Positions 28,105 through 34,882 of a stretch of DNA of 36,741 bases are shown here, piece by piece. Both the position numbers and the translations under genes were made by a program. Every line of letters starts with the position of its first letter. Position 1 is the stretch's first letter. The notes under the pieces were generated by a model. That model had not been told where the DNA came from, did not search any database, and was given only the letters and a program-made list of their open reading frames with translations. Source of the DNA: Bordetella parapertussis (GTDB taxonomy: Bacteria; Pseudomonadota; Gammaproteobacteria; Burkholderiales; Burkholderiaceae_C); assembly GCA_945882755.1 (NCBI GenBank), contig CAMCWS010000009.1, forward strand, positions 1-36,741, given 5' to 3'.

Positions 28105-29259
28105 ATGGGAACCCAAATCGGTAAATACAGTGTGTTTCAGCGCATCACGCCGCTGGTCAAAGGCTTTGACACTGTTTTAGGTTTCGCGATACTGCTGTTG
28201 TCGATCGTCGGGTTGCTGACCATTTATTCTTCAGGTTATGGCGAAGGACAGCGTTTTTTAGACCACGGCCGCAATTTGCTGATTGCCTGCGCCATCATGT
28301 TTGTGGTGGCACAAATCCCGCCGCAACGCATGATGTCTTTGGCCGTTCCTATTTACACCGTGGGTTTGGCTTTGTTGGTTGCGGTGGCCTTGTTTGGTTT
28401 AACCCGCAAAGGCGCTCAGCGCTGGTTGAATGTGGGTATCGTGATTCAGCCCAGTGAAATCATGAAAATTGGCATGCCTCTTATGCTCGCTTGGTGGTTT
28501 CAAAAACGCGAGGGCCAATTACGTACCTTGGATTTTTTTGTAGGTGGCTTGATATTGCTCATTCCTGTGGCGCTGATCGTCAAACAACCCGATTTAGGTA
28601 CTGCGATTTTGGTGATGGCTGCCGGCTTGTATGTGATCTTTCTAGCTGGCCTGAGTTGGTGGTTGATCATTCCGCCCTTGATTTTGGGTATTCTCGGCAT
28701 GGCCTTGCTGGTGATTTTTGAGCCCAGCTTGTGTGTCAAAGGTGTCGACTGGCCCTTTTTAAGGGATTACCAACAGCAGCGGGTATGTACTTTGTTGGAT
28801 CCAGGGCGAGATCCTTTAGGTAAAGGTTTTCACACCATACAAGGCATGATTGCCATTGGATCTGGCGGTTTTTGGGGCAAAGGCTTTATGCAGGGCACCC
28901 AATCCCAACTCGATTTCATACCTGAAAGCACCACCGATTTTGTGTTTGCGGCCTATTCTGAAGAATTTGGTTTGTTGGGCAATATCTTTTTAATCGGCGG
29001 CTTTTTGGTGTTGGTTTTTCGGGGCTTGGCGATTGCCCTTGAAGGCCCTACCTTGTTTGCCCGTTTGTTGGCGGGCAGCATCACCCTCATTTTGTTCACC
29101 TATGCCTTTGTCAATATGGGCATGGTCAGTGGTTTTTTTCCTGTGGTTGGGGTGCCCTTGCCTTTTGTCAGCTACGGAGGAACGGCCATGGTGACAGTGG
29201 GTTTTGGCATTGGTATTTTGCTCTCCATCGCCAAAGCCAAGCAGTTGGTGCAGTCTTAG
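28105..29259 (+). CDS. rodA: SEDS peptidoglycan glycosyltransferase RodA
   Basis: A 384-residue polytopic membrane protein, the elongasome counterpart of FtsW. About ten hydrophobic helices are visible, with PSEIMKIGMPLMLAWWF, ESTTDFVFAAYSEEFGLLG (Asp278 corresponds to the catalytic SEDS aspartate) and GVPLPFVSYGGTAMV at the C-terminus. The RodA call over FtsW rests on these sequence details and on ftsW being present in the dcw cluster. The mreBCD and mrdA genes often found beside rodA are not in the window, but the region upstream is divergent, so rodA is not cotranscribed with them here. The start is uncertain: ATG 28105 has no strong RBS, and GTG 28132 is possible. Confidence 0.9.
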   Translation: MGTQIGKYSVFQRITPLVKGFDTVLGFAILLLSIVGLLTIYSSGYGEGQRFLDHGRNLLIACAIMFVVAQIPPQRMMSLAVPIYTVGLALLVAVALFGLTRKGAQRWLNVGIVIQPSEIMKIGMPLMLAWWFQKREGQLRTLDFFVGGLILLIPVALIVKQPDLGTAILVMAAGLYVIFLAGLSWWLIIPPLILGILGMALLVIFEPSLCVKGVDWPFLRDYQQQRVCTLLDPGRDPLGKGFHTIQGMIAIGSGGFWGKGFMQGTQSQLDFIPESTTDFVFAAYSEEFGLLGNIFLIGGFLVLVFRGLAIALEGPTLFARLLAGSITLILFTYAFVNMGMVSGFFPVVGVPLPFVSYGGTAMVTVGFGIGILLSIAKAKQLVQS

Positions 29260-29301
29260 CCTAGCCTCGACCCGTGGCGCACAGGGTTGTTGACCGACTC
29301 C

Positions 29302-29313
29302 TACAATAGCAAC
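29302..29313 (+). promoter_or_regulatory. Candidate -10 element giving a leaderless tldD transcript
   Basis: TACAAT at 29302-29307 ends six bases before the tldD ATG at 29314, so transcription would begin at or next to the A of ATG. No Shine-Dalgarno sequence lies upstream. No convincing -35 hexamer is visible. Confidence 0.4.
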
Positions 29314-30774
29314 ATGATTTCACGCGAACCCACCCTCGAGCGATTGACCATCGCGCAAAACCTGCTCCTGACCCCTTTCGGTTTGGATGAATCCCATCTC
29401 ACCCAAGCTTTGTCTGCCATCCGAGCCCATCAGGTGGATGACGCGGACTTGTATTTTCAGTACACCCGCTCCGAAGGCTGGAGCTTGGAAGAGGGGATTG
29501 TCAAAACGGGTTCGTTCAGCATCGACCAAGGCGTGGGCGTGCGAGCAGTCAGTGGCGAAAAAACCGCTTTCGCCTATTCCGACGATATTTCCATGGCTTC
29601 ATTGATGGACGCGGCGCACACGGTGCGCAGCATCTCGTCAGCAGGCTTGAACGCGAGCACACACGTGCCTGCCAGAGTCATCGCGCCCAGCCGGTCGCTT
29701 TACCACGGGCTTGACCCAATCGGCAGCTTGGACAGCACCGCTAAAGTTCAGCTGCTTGAGCGCTTGGAAAAGCAAGCACGCGCCAAAGACCCTCGAGTGG
29801 TGCAAGTCATGGCCGGTTTGGCCAGTGAGTACGACGTGGTCATGGTCGCTCGCGCTGACGGAACGTTGGCCGCAGATGTTCGCCCCTTGGTCCGTTTGTC
29901 ACTCTCGGTCATCGTCGAGCAAAACGGAAGACGTGAAAGTGGCTCCGCAGGCGGCGGTGGTCGCTTTGGTTTGGCCCATTTTGATGCGGCATGCCTCACT
30001 CGTTATGTGGACGAGGCAGTTGGCTCAGCGCTCACCAACCTTGAGGCGCGACCTGCGCCTGCAGGTGAAATGACGGTGGTGCTGGGCTCGGGATGGCCAG
30101 GCATTTTGTTGCACGAAGCCATAGGTCATGGGTTGGAGGGCGACTTCAACCGCAAGGGGTCAAGCGCCTTCAGCGGAAAAATTGGCAAGCGTGTCGCCGC
30201 CAAAGGCGTCACCGTACTGGACGACGGCACCATTGCTGATCGCCGTGGCTCGCTCAACGTGGACGATGAAGGCCACGCCAGCCAGAAAAATGTGCTGATT
30301 GAAGACGGTATTTTGGTCGGCTATATCCAAGACAGCATGAACGCTCGCTTGATGGGTGTGTCACCCACGGGTAACGGTCGACGCGAAAGCTATGCGCACG
30401 TTCCCATGCCCCGTATGACCAACACTTATATGTTGGCTGGTGACAAGTACCCCGAAGAAATCGTCGCCAGCATCAAAAAGGGTTTGTACGCCACCAACTT
30501 TGGCGGCGGTCAGGTGGACATCACATCGGGCAAGTTTGTGTTCTCGGCCAGTCAGGCGTATTGGGTGGAAAACGGAAAAATCCAGTACCCCGTCAAGGGT
30601 GCCACCTTGGTCGGTAACGGCCCTGATGCACTCACCCGTGTCAGCATGATTGGCAACGATATGGCGCTGGACCCAGGTGTGGGCACCTGCGGCAAAGAGG
30701 GCCAAAGCGTGCCTGTGGGTGTGGGTCAACCCACCTTGCGCATTGACGGCCTGACGGTGGGCGGCACCGCCTAA
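29314..30774 (+). CDS. tldD: Metalloprotease TldD
   Basis: A 486-residue TldD subunit of the TldD/TldE (PmbA) zinc protease, which processes modified peptides such as microcin B17 precursors and CcdA in E. coli. The zinc motif HEAIGHGLEGD, with HExxxH, is at residues ~267-277. GRRESYAHVPMPRMTNTYM and the C-terminal GKEGQSVPVGVGQPTLRIDG are family blocks. The ATG at 29314 gives the usual start; an in-frame TTG at 29287 would add nine residues. The partner gene pmbA is not in the window. It begins 54 bases after rodA and has its own possible -10 element. Confidence 0.93.
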   Translation: MISREPTLERLTIAQNLLLTPFGLDESHLTQALSAIRAHQVDDADLYFQYTRSEGWSLEEGIVKTGSFSIDQGVGVRAVSGEKTAFAYSDDISMASLMDAAHTVRSISSAGLNASTHVPARVIAPSRSLYHGLDPIGSLDSTAKVQLLERLEKQARAKDPRVVQVMAGLASEYDVVMVARADGTLAADVRPLVRLSLSVIVEQNGRRESGSAGGGGRFGLAHFDAACLTRYVDEAVGSALTNLEARPAPAGEMTVVLGSGWPGILLHEAIGHGLEGDFNRKGSSAFSGKIGKRVAAKGVTVLDDGTIADRRGSLNVDDEGHASQKNVLIEDGILVGYIQDSMNARLMGVSPTGNGRRESYAHVPMPRMTNTYMLAGDKYPEEIVASIKKGLYATNFGGGQVDITSGKFVFSASQAYWVENGKIQYPVKGATLVGNGPDALTRVSMIGNDMALDPGVGTCGKEGQSVPVGVGQPTLRIDGLTVGGTA

Positions 30775-30805
30775 ATACGGCTCCTACAAACGCTGAAAAA
30801 GCCTG

Positions 30806-30821
30806 TGCTACATTAATGTCC
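30806..30821 (+). promoter_or_regulatory. Candidate extended -10 promoter of the aroG leader
   Basis: TGCTACATT at 30806-30814 is an extended -10 (TGn followed by TACATT at 30809-30814). A start point seven to eight bases later would fall on the ATG of the leader peptide at 30822. No good -35 hexamer is visible, which an extended -10 can partly compensate. Confidence 0.45.
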
Positions 30822-30887
30822 ATGGTTTCTTTGCACTTTTACTTTGCTTACCTCTTCTCACGCTTCACCGGCGGTCGAGAGGTTTAA
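30822..30887 (+). CDS. Phe/Tyr-rich leader peptide upstream of aroG
   Basis: A 21-codon frame from ATG 30822 to TAA 30885-30887. Six of its residues are Phe or Tyr: Phe6, Tyr7, Phe8, Tyr10, Phe12 and Phe15, so translation would be sensitive to charged tRNA-Phe and tRNA-Tyr. Codons 16-18 (Thr-Gly-Gly) contain the RNA segment that can pair with the 5' arm of the terminator downstream. A second in-frame ATG at 30816 would add two residues. There is no Shine-Dalgarno sequence. This is the pattern of a leader peptide for ribosome-mediated attenuation of the DAHP synthase gene. It was recognised from sequence alone and has not been compared with relatives. Confidence 0.75.
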   Translation: MVSLHFYFAYLFSRFTGGREV

Positions 30888-30924
30888 ACGCAAACAGCGC
30901 ACTGAAACCCCGAACCAACCGCCG
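30867..30924 (+). promoter_or_regulatory. Antiterminator pairing in the aroG leader
   Basis: CGGCGGT at 30869-30875, inside the leader frame, is complementary to ACCGCCG at 30918-30924, the 5' arm of the terminator. GGTT at 30881-30884 can extend the helix with AACC at 30913-30916. The ten-base string CACCGGCGGT occurs at both 30866-30875 and 30928-30937, so the leader segment and the terminator 3' arm compete for the same partner. Confidence 0.7.
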
Positions 30925-30945
30925 AAACACCGGCGGTTTTTTTTT
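30917..30945 (+). terminator. Attenuator (intrinsic terminator) before aroG
   Basis: AACCGCCG at 30917-30924 pairs with CGGCGGTT at 30931-30938 around the loop AAACAC, followed by nine T residues (30937-30945). It lies 45 bases before the aroG ATG, after the leader peptide stop. It could in principle terminate tldD transcripts too, but the competing pairing and the leader frame point to attenuation. Confidence 0.85.
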
Positions 30946-30989
30946 GCCTTCTTTTTGCCCCCGATTTGAATCGCTTCCAAGGAGCTTCG

Positions 30990-32105
30990 ATGAAAACCCC
31001 CAAGCCTGATGCTTATGCGCCGATCAATGACCAGACCAGCCAAACCGACAATCAACGCATCAAGGACATCACCGTGTTGCCGCCTCCCGAACATTTGATC
31101 CGCTTCTTTCCCATTGCCGGCACTGCGGTCGAGAGCTTGATCGCCAAAACCCGCCAGCGCATCCACAAAATCATGGTGGGTAAAGACGACCGTTTGCTGG
31201 TGGTGATGGGCCCCTGCTCCATCCACGACCCAGCCGCCGCCTTGGACTATGTACGCCGCTTGAAGGTCGAGCGTGAAAAATACGCCGATACCTTGGAAAT
31301 TGTGATGCGCGTTTATTTTGAAAAGCCCCGCACCACCGTGGGCTGGAAGGGCTTGATCAACGATCCGTACTTAGACGAGAGCTTTCGCATCGATGAGGGT
31401 TTGCGCATTGCGCGCCAGTTGCTGATCGAGATCAACCGCGCCGGTTTGCCTGCGGGTAGCGAGTTTTTGGACGTGATTTCACCCCAGTACATCGGCGACT
31501 TGATCAGCTGGGGCGCGATTGGTGCCCGCACCACCGAAAGCCAGGTGCATCGTGAACTGGCTTCTGGTTTGTCCGCGCCGATTGGTTTCAAAAACGGAAC
31601 CGACGGCAACATCAAAATCGCGACAGACGCCATCCAAGCCGCCGCACGTGGCCACCACTTTTTGTCGGTGCACAAAAACGGCCAAGTGGCGATTGTGCAA
31701 ACCCAAGGCAACCCCGATTGCCACGTGATTTTGCGCGGCGGCAAAACCCCCAATTACGACGCTGCCAGCGTGGCCGCCGCTTGCAAAGAACTGGAATCTG
31801 CCAAATTGCCGGCTAGCCTGATGGTGGACTGCAGCCATGCCAACAGCAGCAAACAGCATGAGCGCCAATTGGTGGTGGCCAAAGACATCGCCGACCAAAT
31901 GGCCGGTGGCTCACACAGCGTGTTTGGCGTGATGATCGAAAGCCACCTCAAAGCGGGTGCGCAAAAATTCACCCCCGGCAAGGACAAAGTCGAAGACTTG
32001 GCCTACGGCCAAAGCATCACCGATGCTTGTTTGGCGTGGGACGATTCCTTGCAAGCCTTGGAGGCGCTGTCTGCAGGTGTGAAGGCGCGGCGTGGCAAAA
32101 AATAA
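30990..32105 (+). CDS. aroG: 3-deoxy-7-phosphoheptulonate (DAHP) synthase, class I
   Basis: A 371-residue class I alpha DAHP synthase condensing phosphoenolpyruvate and erythrose 4-phosphate, the entry reaction of the shikimate pathway. Blocks include VVMGPCSIHDPAAALDY, KPRTTVGWKGLINDP, GSEFLDVISPQYIGDLISWG, GFKNGTDGNIKIA and MVDCSHANSSKQHERQ, with metal and PEP ligands typical of the AroF/G/H family. The ATG at 30990 follows AAGGAG at 30979-30984. The isozyme type is not certain; the Phe/Tyr-rich leader suggests control by those amino acids. A REP-like palindrome lies downstream, before convergent mpl. Confidence 0.93.
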   Translation: MKTPKPDAYAPINDQTSQTDNQRIKDITVLPPPEHLIRFFPIAGTAVESLIAKTRQRIHKIMVGKDDRLLVVMGPCSIHDPAAALDYVRRLKVEREKYADTLEIVMRVYFEKPRTTVGWKGLINDPYLDESFRIDEGLRIARQLLIEINRAGLPAGSEFLDVISPQYIGDLISWGAIGARTTESQVHRELASGLSAPIGFKNGTDGNIKIATDAIQAAARGHHFLSVHKNGQVAIVQTQGNPDCHVILRGGKTPNYDAASVAAACKELESAKLPASLMVDCSHANSSKQHERQLVVAKDIADQMAGGSHSVFGVMIESHLKAGAQKFTPGKDKVEDLAYGQSITDACLAWDDSLQALEALSAGVKARRGKK

Positions 32106-32115
32106 TCGGTCAAGG

Positions 32116-32140
32116 ATGGCTTCGCTTCGCTCGCCATGAC
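32116..32140. repeat. Partial copy of the REP-like element
   Basis: A 22-base string at 32119-32140 is identical to 32199-32220, the right end of the larger palindrome, at an offset of 80 bases. ATGGC at 32116-32120 and GCCAT at 32133-32137 also form a small inverted repeat. Confidence 0.75.
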
Positions 32141-32149
32141 TTTTGAGTC

Positions 32150-32220
32150 GTCATTGCGAGGCCGTTAGGCCGAAGCAATCTGGTAGTCCACCGAGATTGC
32201 TTCGCTTCGCTCGCCATGAC
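32150..32220. repeat. REP-like palindromic element between aroG and mpl
   Basis: The outer arms GTCATTGCGAG (32150-32160) and CTCGCCATGAC (32210-32220) are inverted with one mismatch. The inner arms GAAGCAATCT (32172-32181) and AGATTGCTTC (32194-32203) are perfectly inverted. Such GTCATTGCGAG...GCAATC palindromes are widespread extragenic repeats in many bacteria. It sits between two convergent genes, ending one base before the mpl stop, and may act as a bidirectional terminator or RNA stabiliser. Confidence 0.75.
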
Positions 32221-32221
32221 G

Positions 32222-33631
32222 CTATTTCAAGGCTTCCAGCAACTTGCCGTGAACCCCGCCAAAGCCGCCATTGCTCATGCACAGCACATGGTCGCCGGGG
32301 CGGGCAGCGGCTTTCACCTGCGCCACCAAGCTGTCGATGTCTGCAGCGATGTGAGCGCGGGCTCCCATGGGGGCCAAGGCCTCTGCGGCATCCCAGTCTA
32401 AACCTGCGGTGTGGCAAAACGCCATGTCGGCCTGTTCCAAGCTCCACGGCAGTTGCGACTTCATCGCACCCAGTTTCATGGTGTTGCTGCGCGGCTCGAA
32501 CACCGCCAAGATGCGGGCCGTGCCGACTTGCCGGCGCAAGCCATCGACCGTGGTGCGAATGGCCGTGGGGTGGTGGGCAAAGTCGTCGTACACCGTGATG
32601 GCCTGAGCGCCCGTACCCACGCGGCCGCGCACTTCCATGCGGCGACGCACATTCTCAAACGATGACAAGGCTTGGCAGGCATCAGCCACGGCCACGCCCA
32701 CGTGATCGGCGGCAATGACCGCGGCCAAGGCGTTCATTTGGTTGTGCACCCCACCCAAACCCCATTGCACCTGACCTTTCACCGCGCCGTGGTGCAAGAC
32801 CTCAAAGTCTGAAGGCTCGCCGCGCATTTGCCATGCGGCATGCGGTGCGCTGCCAAAACCCGCCACTTCGCTCCAGTGGCCCAGGTCCAGCACCCGCTGC
32901 AAACTGTCTTGTTCGGCATTCACCACCAAGCGCCCGCTGGCGGGCACGGTACGCACCAGGTGGTGGAACTGCCGCTCAATCGCGGCCAAGTCAGGAAAGA
33001 TGTCGGCATGGTCGAACTCGAGGTTGTTGAGCACCGCGGTGCGGGGGCGGTAATGCACAAACTTGCTGCGCTTGTCAAAAAACGCGGTGTCGTATTCGTC
33101 GGCTTCGATGACAAACAAGGGGCGGCTTTGGCCCTTGGCCAAAGCCCCCAAGCGGGCGGACACGCCAAAGTTGAGCGGCACGCCGCCGATCAAAAAACCG
33201 GGTGTCAGGCCAGCGTGTTCTAAAACCCAGCTCAGCATGGCAGTGGTGGTGGTTTTGCCGTGGGTGCCGGCGATGGCCAGCACATGGCGGCCAAAACCTT
33301 GGGCATGCAGCACATGGTCGCTCAGCCACTGCGGGCCGCTGGTGTAGGGCAAACCGGTTTCTAAAATGGCTTCCATCAAGGGGTAGCGCGGTGTGCCCTC
33401 GACCAAGCGGGCTCGAGACACCACATTACCCACCACAAACATGTCGGGTTTCAAAGCCATTTGGTCAGAGCTGTAGCCCTCGATCAACTCGATGCCCAAA
33501 GCGCGCAGCTGGTCGCTCATGGGGGGGTAGACGCCGCTGTCGCAGCCGGTGACGCGGTGGCCGGCTTCTCGGGCCAGGGCGGCCAAGCCGCCCATGAAGG
33601 TGCCGCAGACACCTAATATATGAATATGCAT
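32222..33631 (-). CDS. mpl: UDP-MurNAc:L-Ala-gamma-D-Glu-meso-DAP ligase Mpl
   Basis: A 469-residue Mur-ligase paralogue that recycles the tripeptide released from old wall by attaching it to UDP-MurNAc. The start reads HIHILGVCGTFMGGLA, characteristic of Mpl, and the ATP loop GTHGKTT is at residues 122-128. The ATG at 33631 gives the family N-terminus; ATG at 33640 would add three residues but overlaps a -10-like hexamer. The coding sequence is visibly richer in G+C than its neighbours (sampled 60-base lines 65-68%). It is convergent with aroG and divergent from the gene at 33673. Confidence 0.94.
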   Translation of the reverse strand: MHIHILGVCGTFMGGLAALAREAGHRVTGCDSGVYPPMSDQLRALGIELIEGYSSDQMALKPDMFVVGNVVSRARLVEGTPRYPLMEAILETGLPYTSGPQWLSDHVLHAQGFGRHVLAIAGTHGKTTTTAMLSWVLEHAGLTPGFLIGGVPLNFGVSARLGALAKGQSRPLFVIEADEYDTAFFDKRSKFVHYRPRTAVLNNLEFDHADIFPDLAAIERQFHHLVRTVPASGRLVVNAEQDSLQRVLDLGHWSEVAGFGSAPHAAWQMRGEPSDFEVLHHGAVKGQVQWGLGGVHNQMNALAAVIAADHVGVAVADACQALSSFENVRRRMEVRGRVGTGAQAITVYDDFAHHPTAIRTTVDGLRRQVGTARILAVFEPRSNTMKLGAMKSQLPWSLEQADMAFCHTAGLDWDAAEALAPMGARAHIAADIDSLVAQVKAAARPGDHVLCMSNGGFGGVHGKLLEALK

Positions 33632-33644
33632 GGCGTTCATTGTA
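33632..33644 (-). promoter_or_regulatory. Candidate -10 element giving a leaderless mpl transcript
   Basis: On the minus strand TACAAT (33644 to 33639) is followed by seven bases and then the mpl ATG at 33631. No Shine-Dalgarno sequence precedes that ATG. No clear -35 element is seen. Confidence 0.4.
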
Positions 33645-33657
33645 AAAGTCTGTGCGG

Positions 33658-33663
33658 CACAAT
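33658..33663 (+). promoter_or_regulatory. Candidate -10 element for the gene at 33673
   Basis: CACAAT at 33658-33663 ends nine bases before the ATG at 33673 and would give a transcript with little or no leader. It lies 14 bases from the divergent mpl -10, so the two promoters would overlap. Weak evidence. Confidence 0.25.
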
Positions 33664-33672
33664 GCGCCCACC

Positions 33673-34269
33673 ATGAATTCCATCGAAGCTGAAGAAATTG
33701 CTGCTACAGCAGCCCGACTCATCGTAGAGGAGGGTTTGGAATACGGCCCGGCCAAACGTCGCGCTGTGAAAGAGCTTGGCTTGAATTCCCGAGCAGCCTT
33801 GCCAAACAACGAGCTCACAGAACAAGCCGTTCGCGAATACATCGCCATTTTTTGTGCAGACACTCAGCCCATGGAGTTGGCTGCTTTGCGTGAACTGGCC
33901 TTGAAATGGATGCAGCGCGTACCCGAGTTCCGTCCCCACTTAAGCGGTGCGGTGTGGCGAGGAACCGCTACCCGCTTGTCCGATATCTATATTCAGTTGT
34001 TTTGCGACGATGCCAAGTCAGCTGAACTTTTGCTGATTGACAAAGGCGTGCGCTACGAAGTGCATGCGGTGAGCGGCTTTAAAGGCGAAACCGTGGACGC
34101 CTTGAGTGTGAGAAGCCGTTGTAACGTTCTTAATGAAGAAATAGGTGTGCATTTCATGGTTTATGACTATGACGACTTGCGTGGCGCTTTGTTGCCAGAC
34201 ACCCATGGCCGTCCTTGGCGGGGGGATACCGAAGCAGTGCGGCGGTTGGTAGACTCTGCGCATGGATGA
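33673..34269 (+). CDS. Conserved hypothetical protein, possible nucleotidyltransferase-like fold
   Basis: A 198-residue soluble protein with no signal peptide or membrane segment. I do not recognise a characterised family. The N-terminus is a helical, UBA-like run (EEIAATAARLIVEEGLEYGPAKRRAV, here residues ~6-31). The segment GTATRLSDIYIQLF (~residues 98-111) faintly resembles the G-S...D-x-D region of nucleotidyltransferases, but the second acidic position is Tyr, so this is a weak suggestion. The ATG at 33673 is chosen over 33652. Its end overlaps the TlpA-like gene by eight bases, so the two are coupled. Confidence 0.7.
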   Translation: MNSIEAEEIAATAARLIVEEGLEYGPAKRRAVKELGLNSRAALPNNELTEQAVREYIAIFCADTQPMELAALRELALKWMQRVPEFRPHLSGAVWRGTATRLSDIYIQLFCDDAKSAELLLIDKGVRYEVHAVSGFKGETVDALSVRSRCNVLNEEIGVHFMVYDYDDLRGALLPDTHGRPWRGDTEAVRRLVDSAHG

Positions 34270-34801
34270 TCCTCTGACTGCTACACCAAGCCGTTCGTCG
34301 CGCCGACTGCTTTTGGGTACCGCTGCCATGGCCTTGGTGGCTGGTGCGGCCTTTAATTGGGCCAGACTCAAGCCCAAGGCCTTGCCCCCAGAAGCTGCGC
34401 AAGCTTTATGGGCAGCTGAGTTTGACCAACCCAACGGCGAAGTTTTGCGCCTCTCCCAGTTGCAAGGCAAGCCCTTGGTGCTGAATTTTTGGGCCACTTG
34501 GTGTACCCCCTGTGTTGAAGAAATGCCTTTATTGGAGGCCTTCTTTCAAGAAAATCAATCTAAAAGCTGGCAAGTTGTGGGATTGGCTATAGATCAACCC
34601 AGCGCCGTCAAGCGTTTTTTGAAACAAAATCCCGTAAACTACCCTATCGGATTTGCGGGTTTAGGCGGCACCGAACTCTTAAAATCACTGGGCAACACGG
34701 AAGGTGGTTTGCCCTTTACACTGGTTTTAAATGCCCAAGGTGGGGTGATCGTGCAAAAATTAGGAAAACTATCTAGTCAAGAAATGCGCGAATGGGTGTA
34801 A
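34262..34801 (+). CDS. TlpA-family thiol:disulfide oxidoreductase
   Basis: A 179-residue thioredoxin-like protein directed to the periplasm. SSRRLLLGTAAMALVAGAA (~residues 12-30) is a membrane segment preceded by twin arginines, so Tat export or a signal anchor is possible. The thioredoxin domain begins near residue 50, and the active site is WCTPC at Trp80-Cys84 in LNFWATWCTPCVEEMP. A reductive role in cytochrome c maturation or protein repair is typical of TlpA/ResA proteins, but the client is unknown. It overlaps the preceding gene by eight bases. Confidence 0.87.
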   Translation: MDDPLTATPSRSSRRLLLGTAAMALVAGAAFNWARLKPKALPPEAAQALWAAEFDQPNGEVLRLSQLQGKPLVLNFWATWCTPCVEEMPLLEAFFQENQSKSWQVVGLAIDQPSAVKRFLKQNPVNYPIGFAGLGGTELLKSLGNTEGGLPFTLVLNAQGGVIVQKLGKLSSQEMREWV

Positions 34802-34833
34802 ATTAAGGCTCCAATCGACTTTGCCGTTATCTT

Positions 34834-34839
34834 TACAAT
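34834..34839 (+). promoter_or_regulatory. Candidate -10 element for accBC
   Basis: TACAAT at 34834-34839 lies 43 bases before the accB ATG, in the 81-base gap after the TlpA-like gene. It would give a leader of about 37 bases. No convincing -35 hexamer is present. Confidence 0.35.
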
Positions 34840-34882
34840 GGCGCAACTTAAACGCTGTTAACCACAGAAGACTGCAAAATTC

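Noticed and set aside
30822..30945. Alternative reading of the hairpin as a plain tldD terminator.
   Set aside because: It could end tldD transcripts too. However, the aromatic leader frame and the duplicated arm that competes for the terminator stem are not explained by simple termination.
34838..34861. Seven-codon frame before accB (ATG GCG CAA ... TAA), considered as a leader peptide.
   Set aside because: Its ATG overlaps the candidate -10 TACAAT, so it would lie upstream of the transcript. It has no biased codons and no attenuator hairpin follows.
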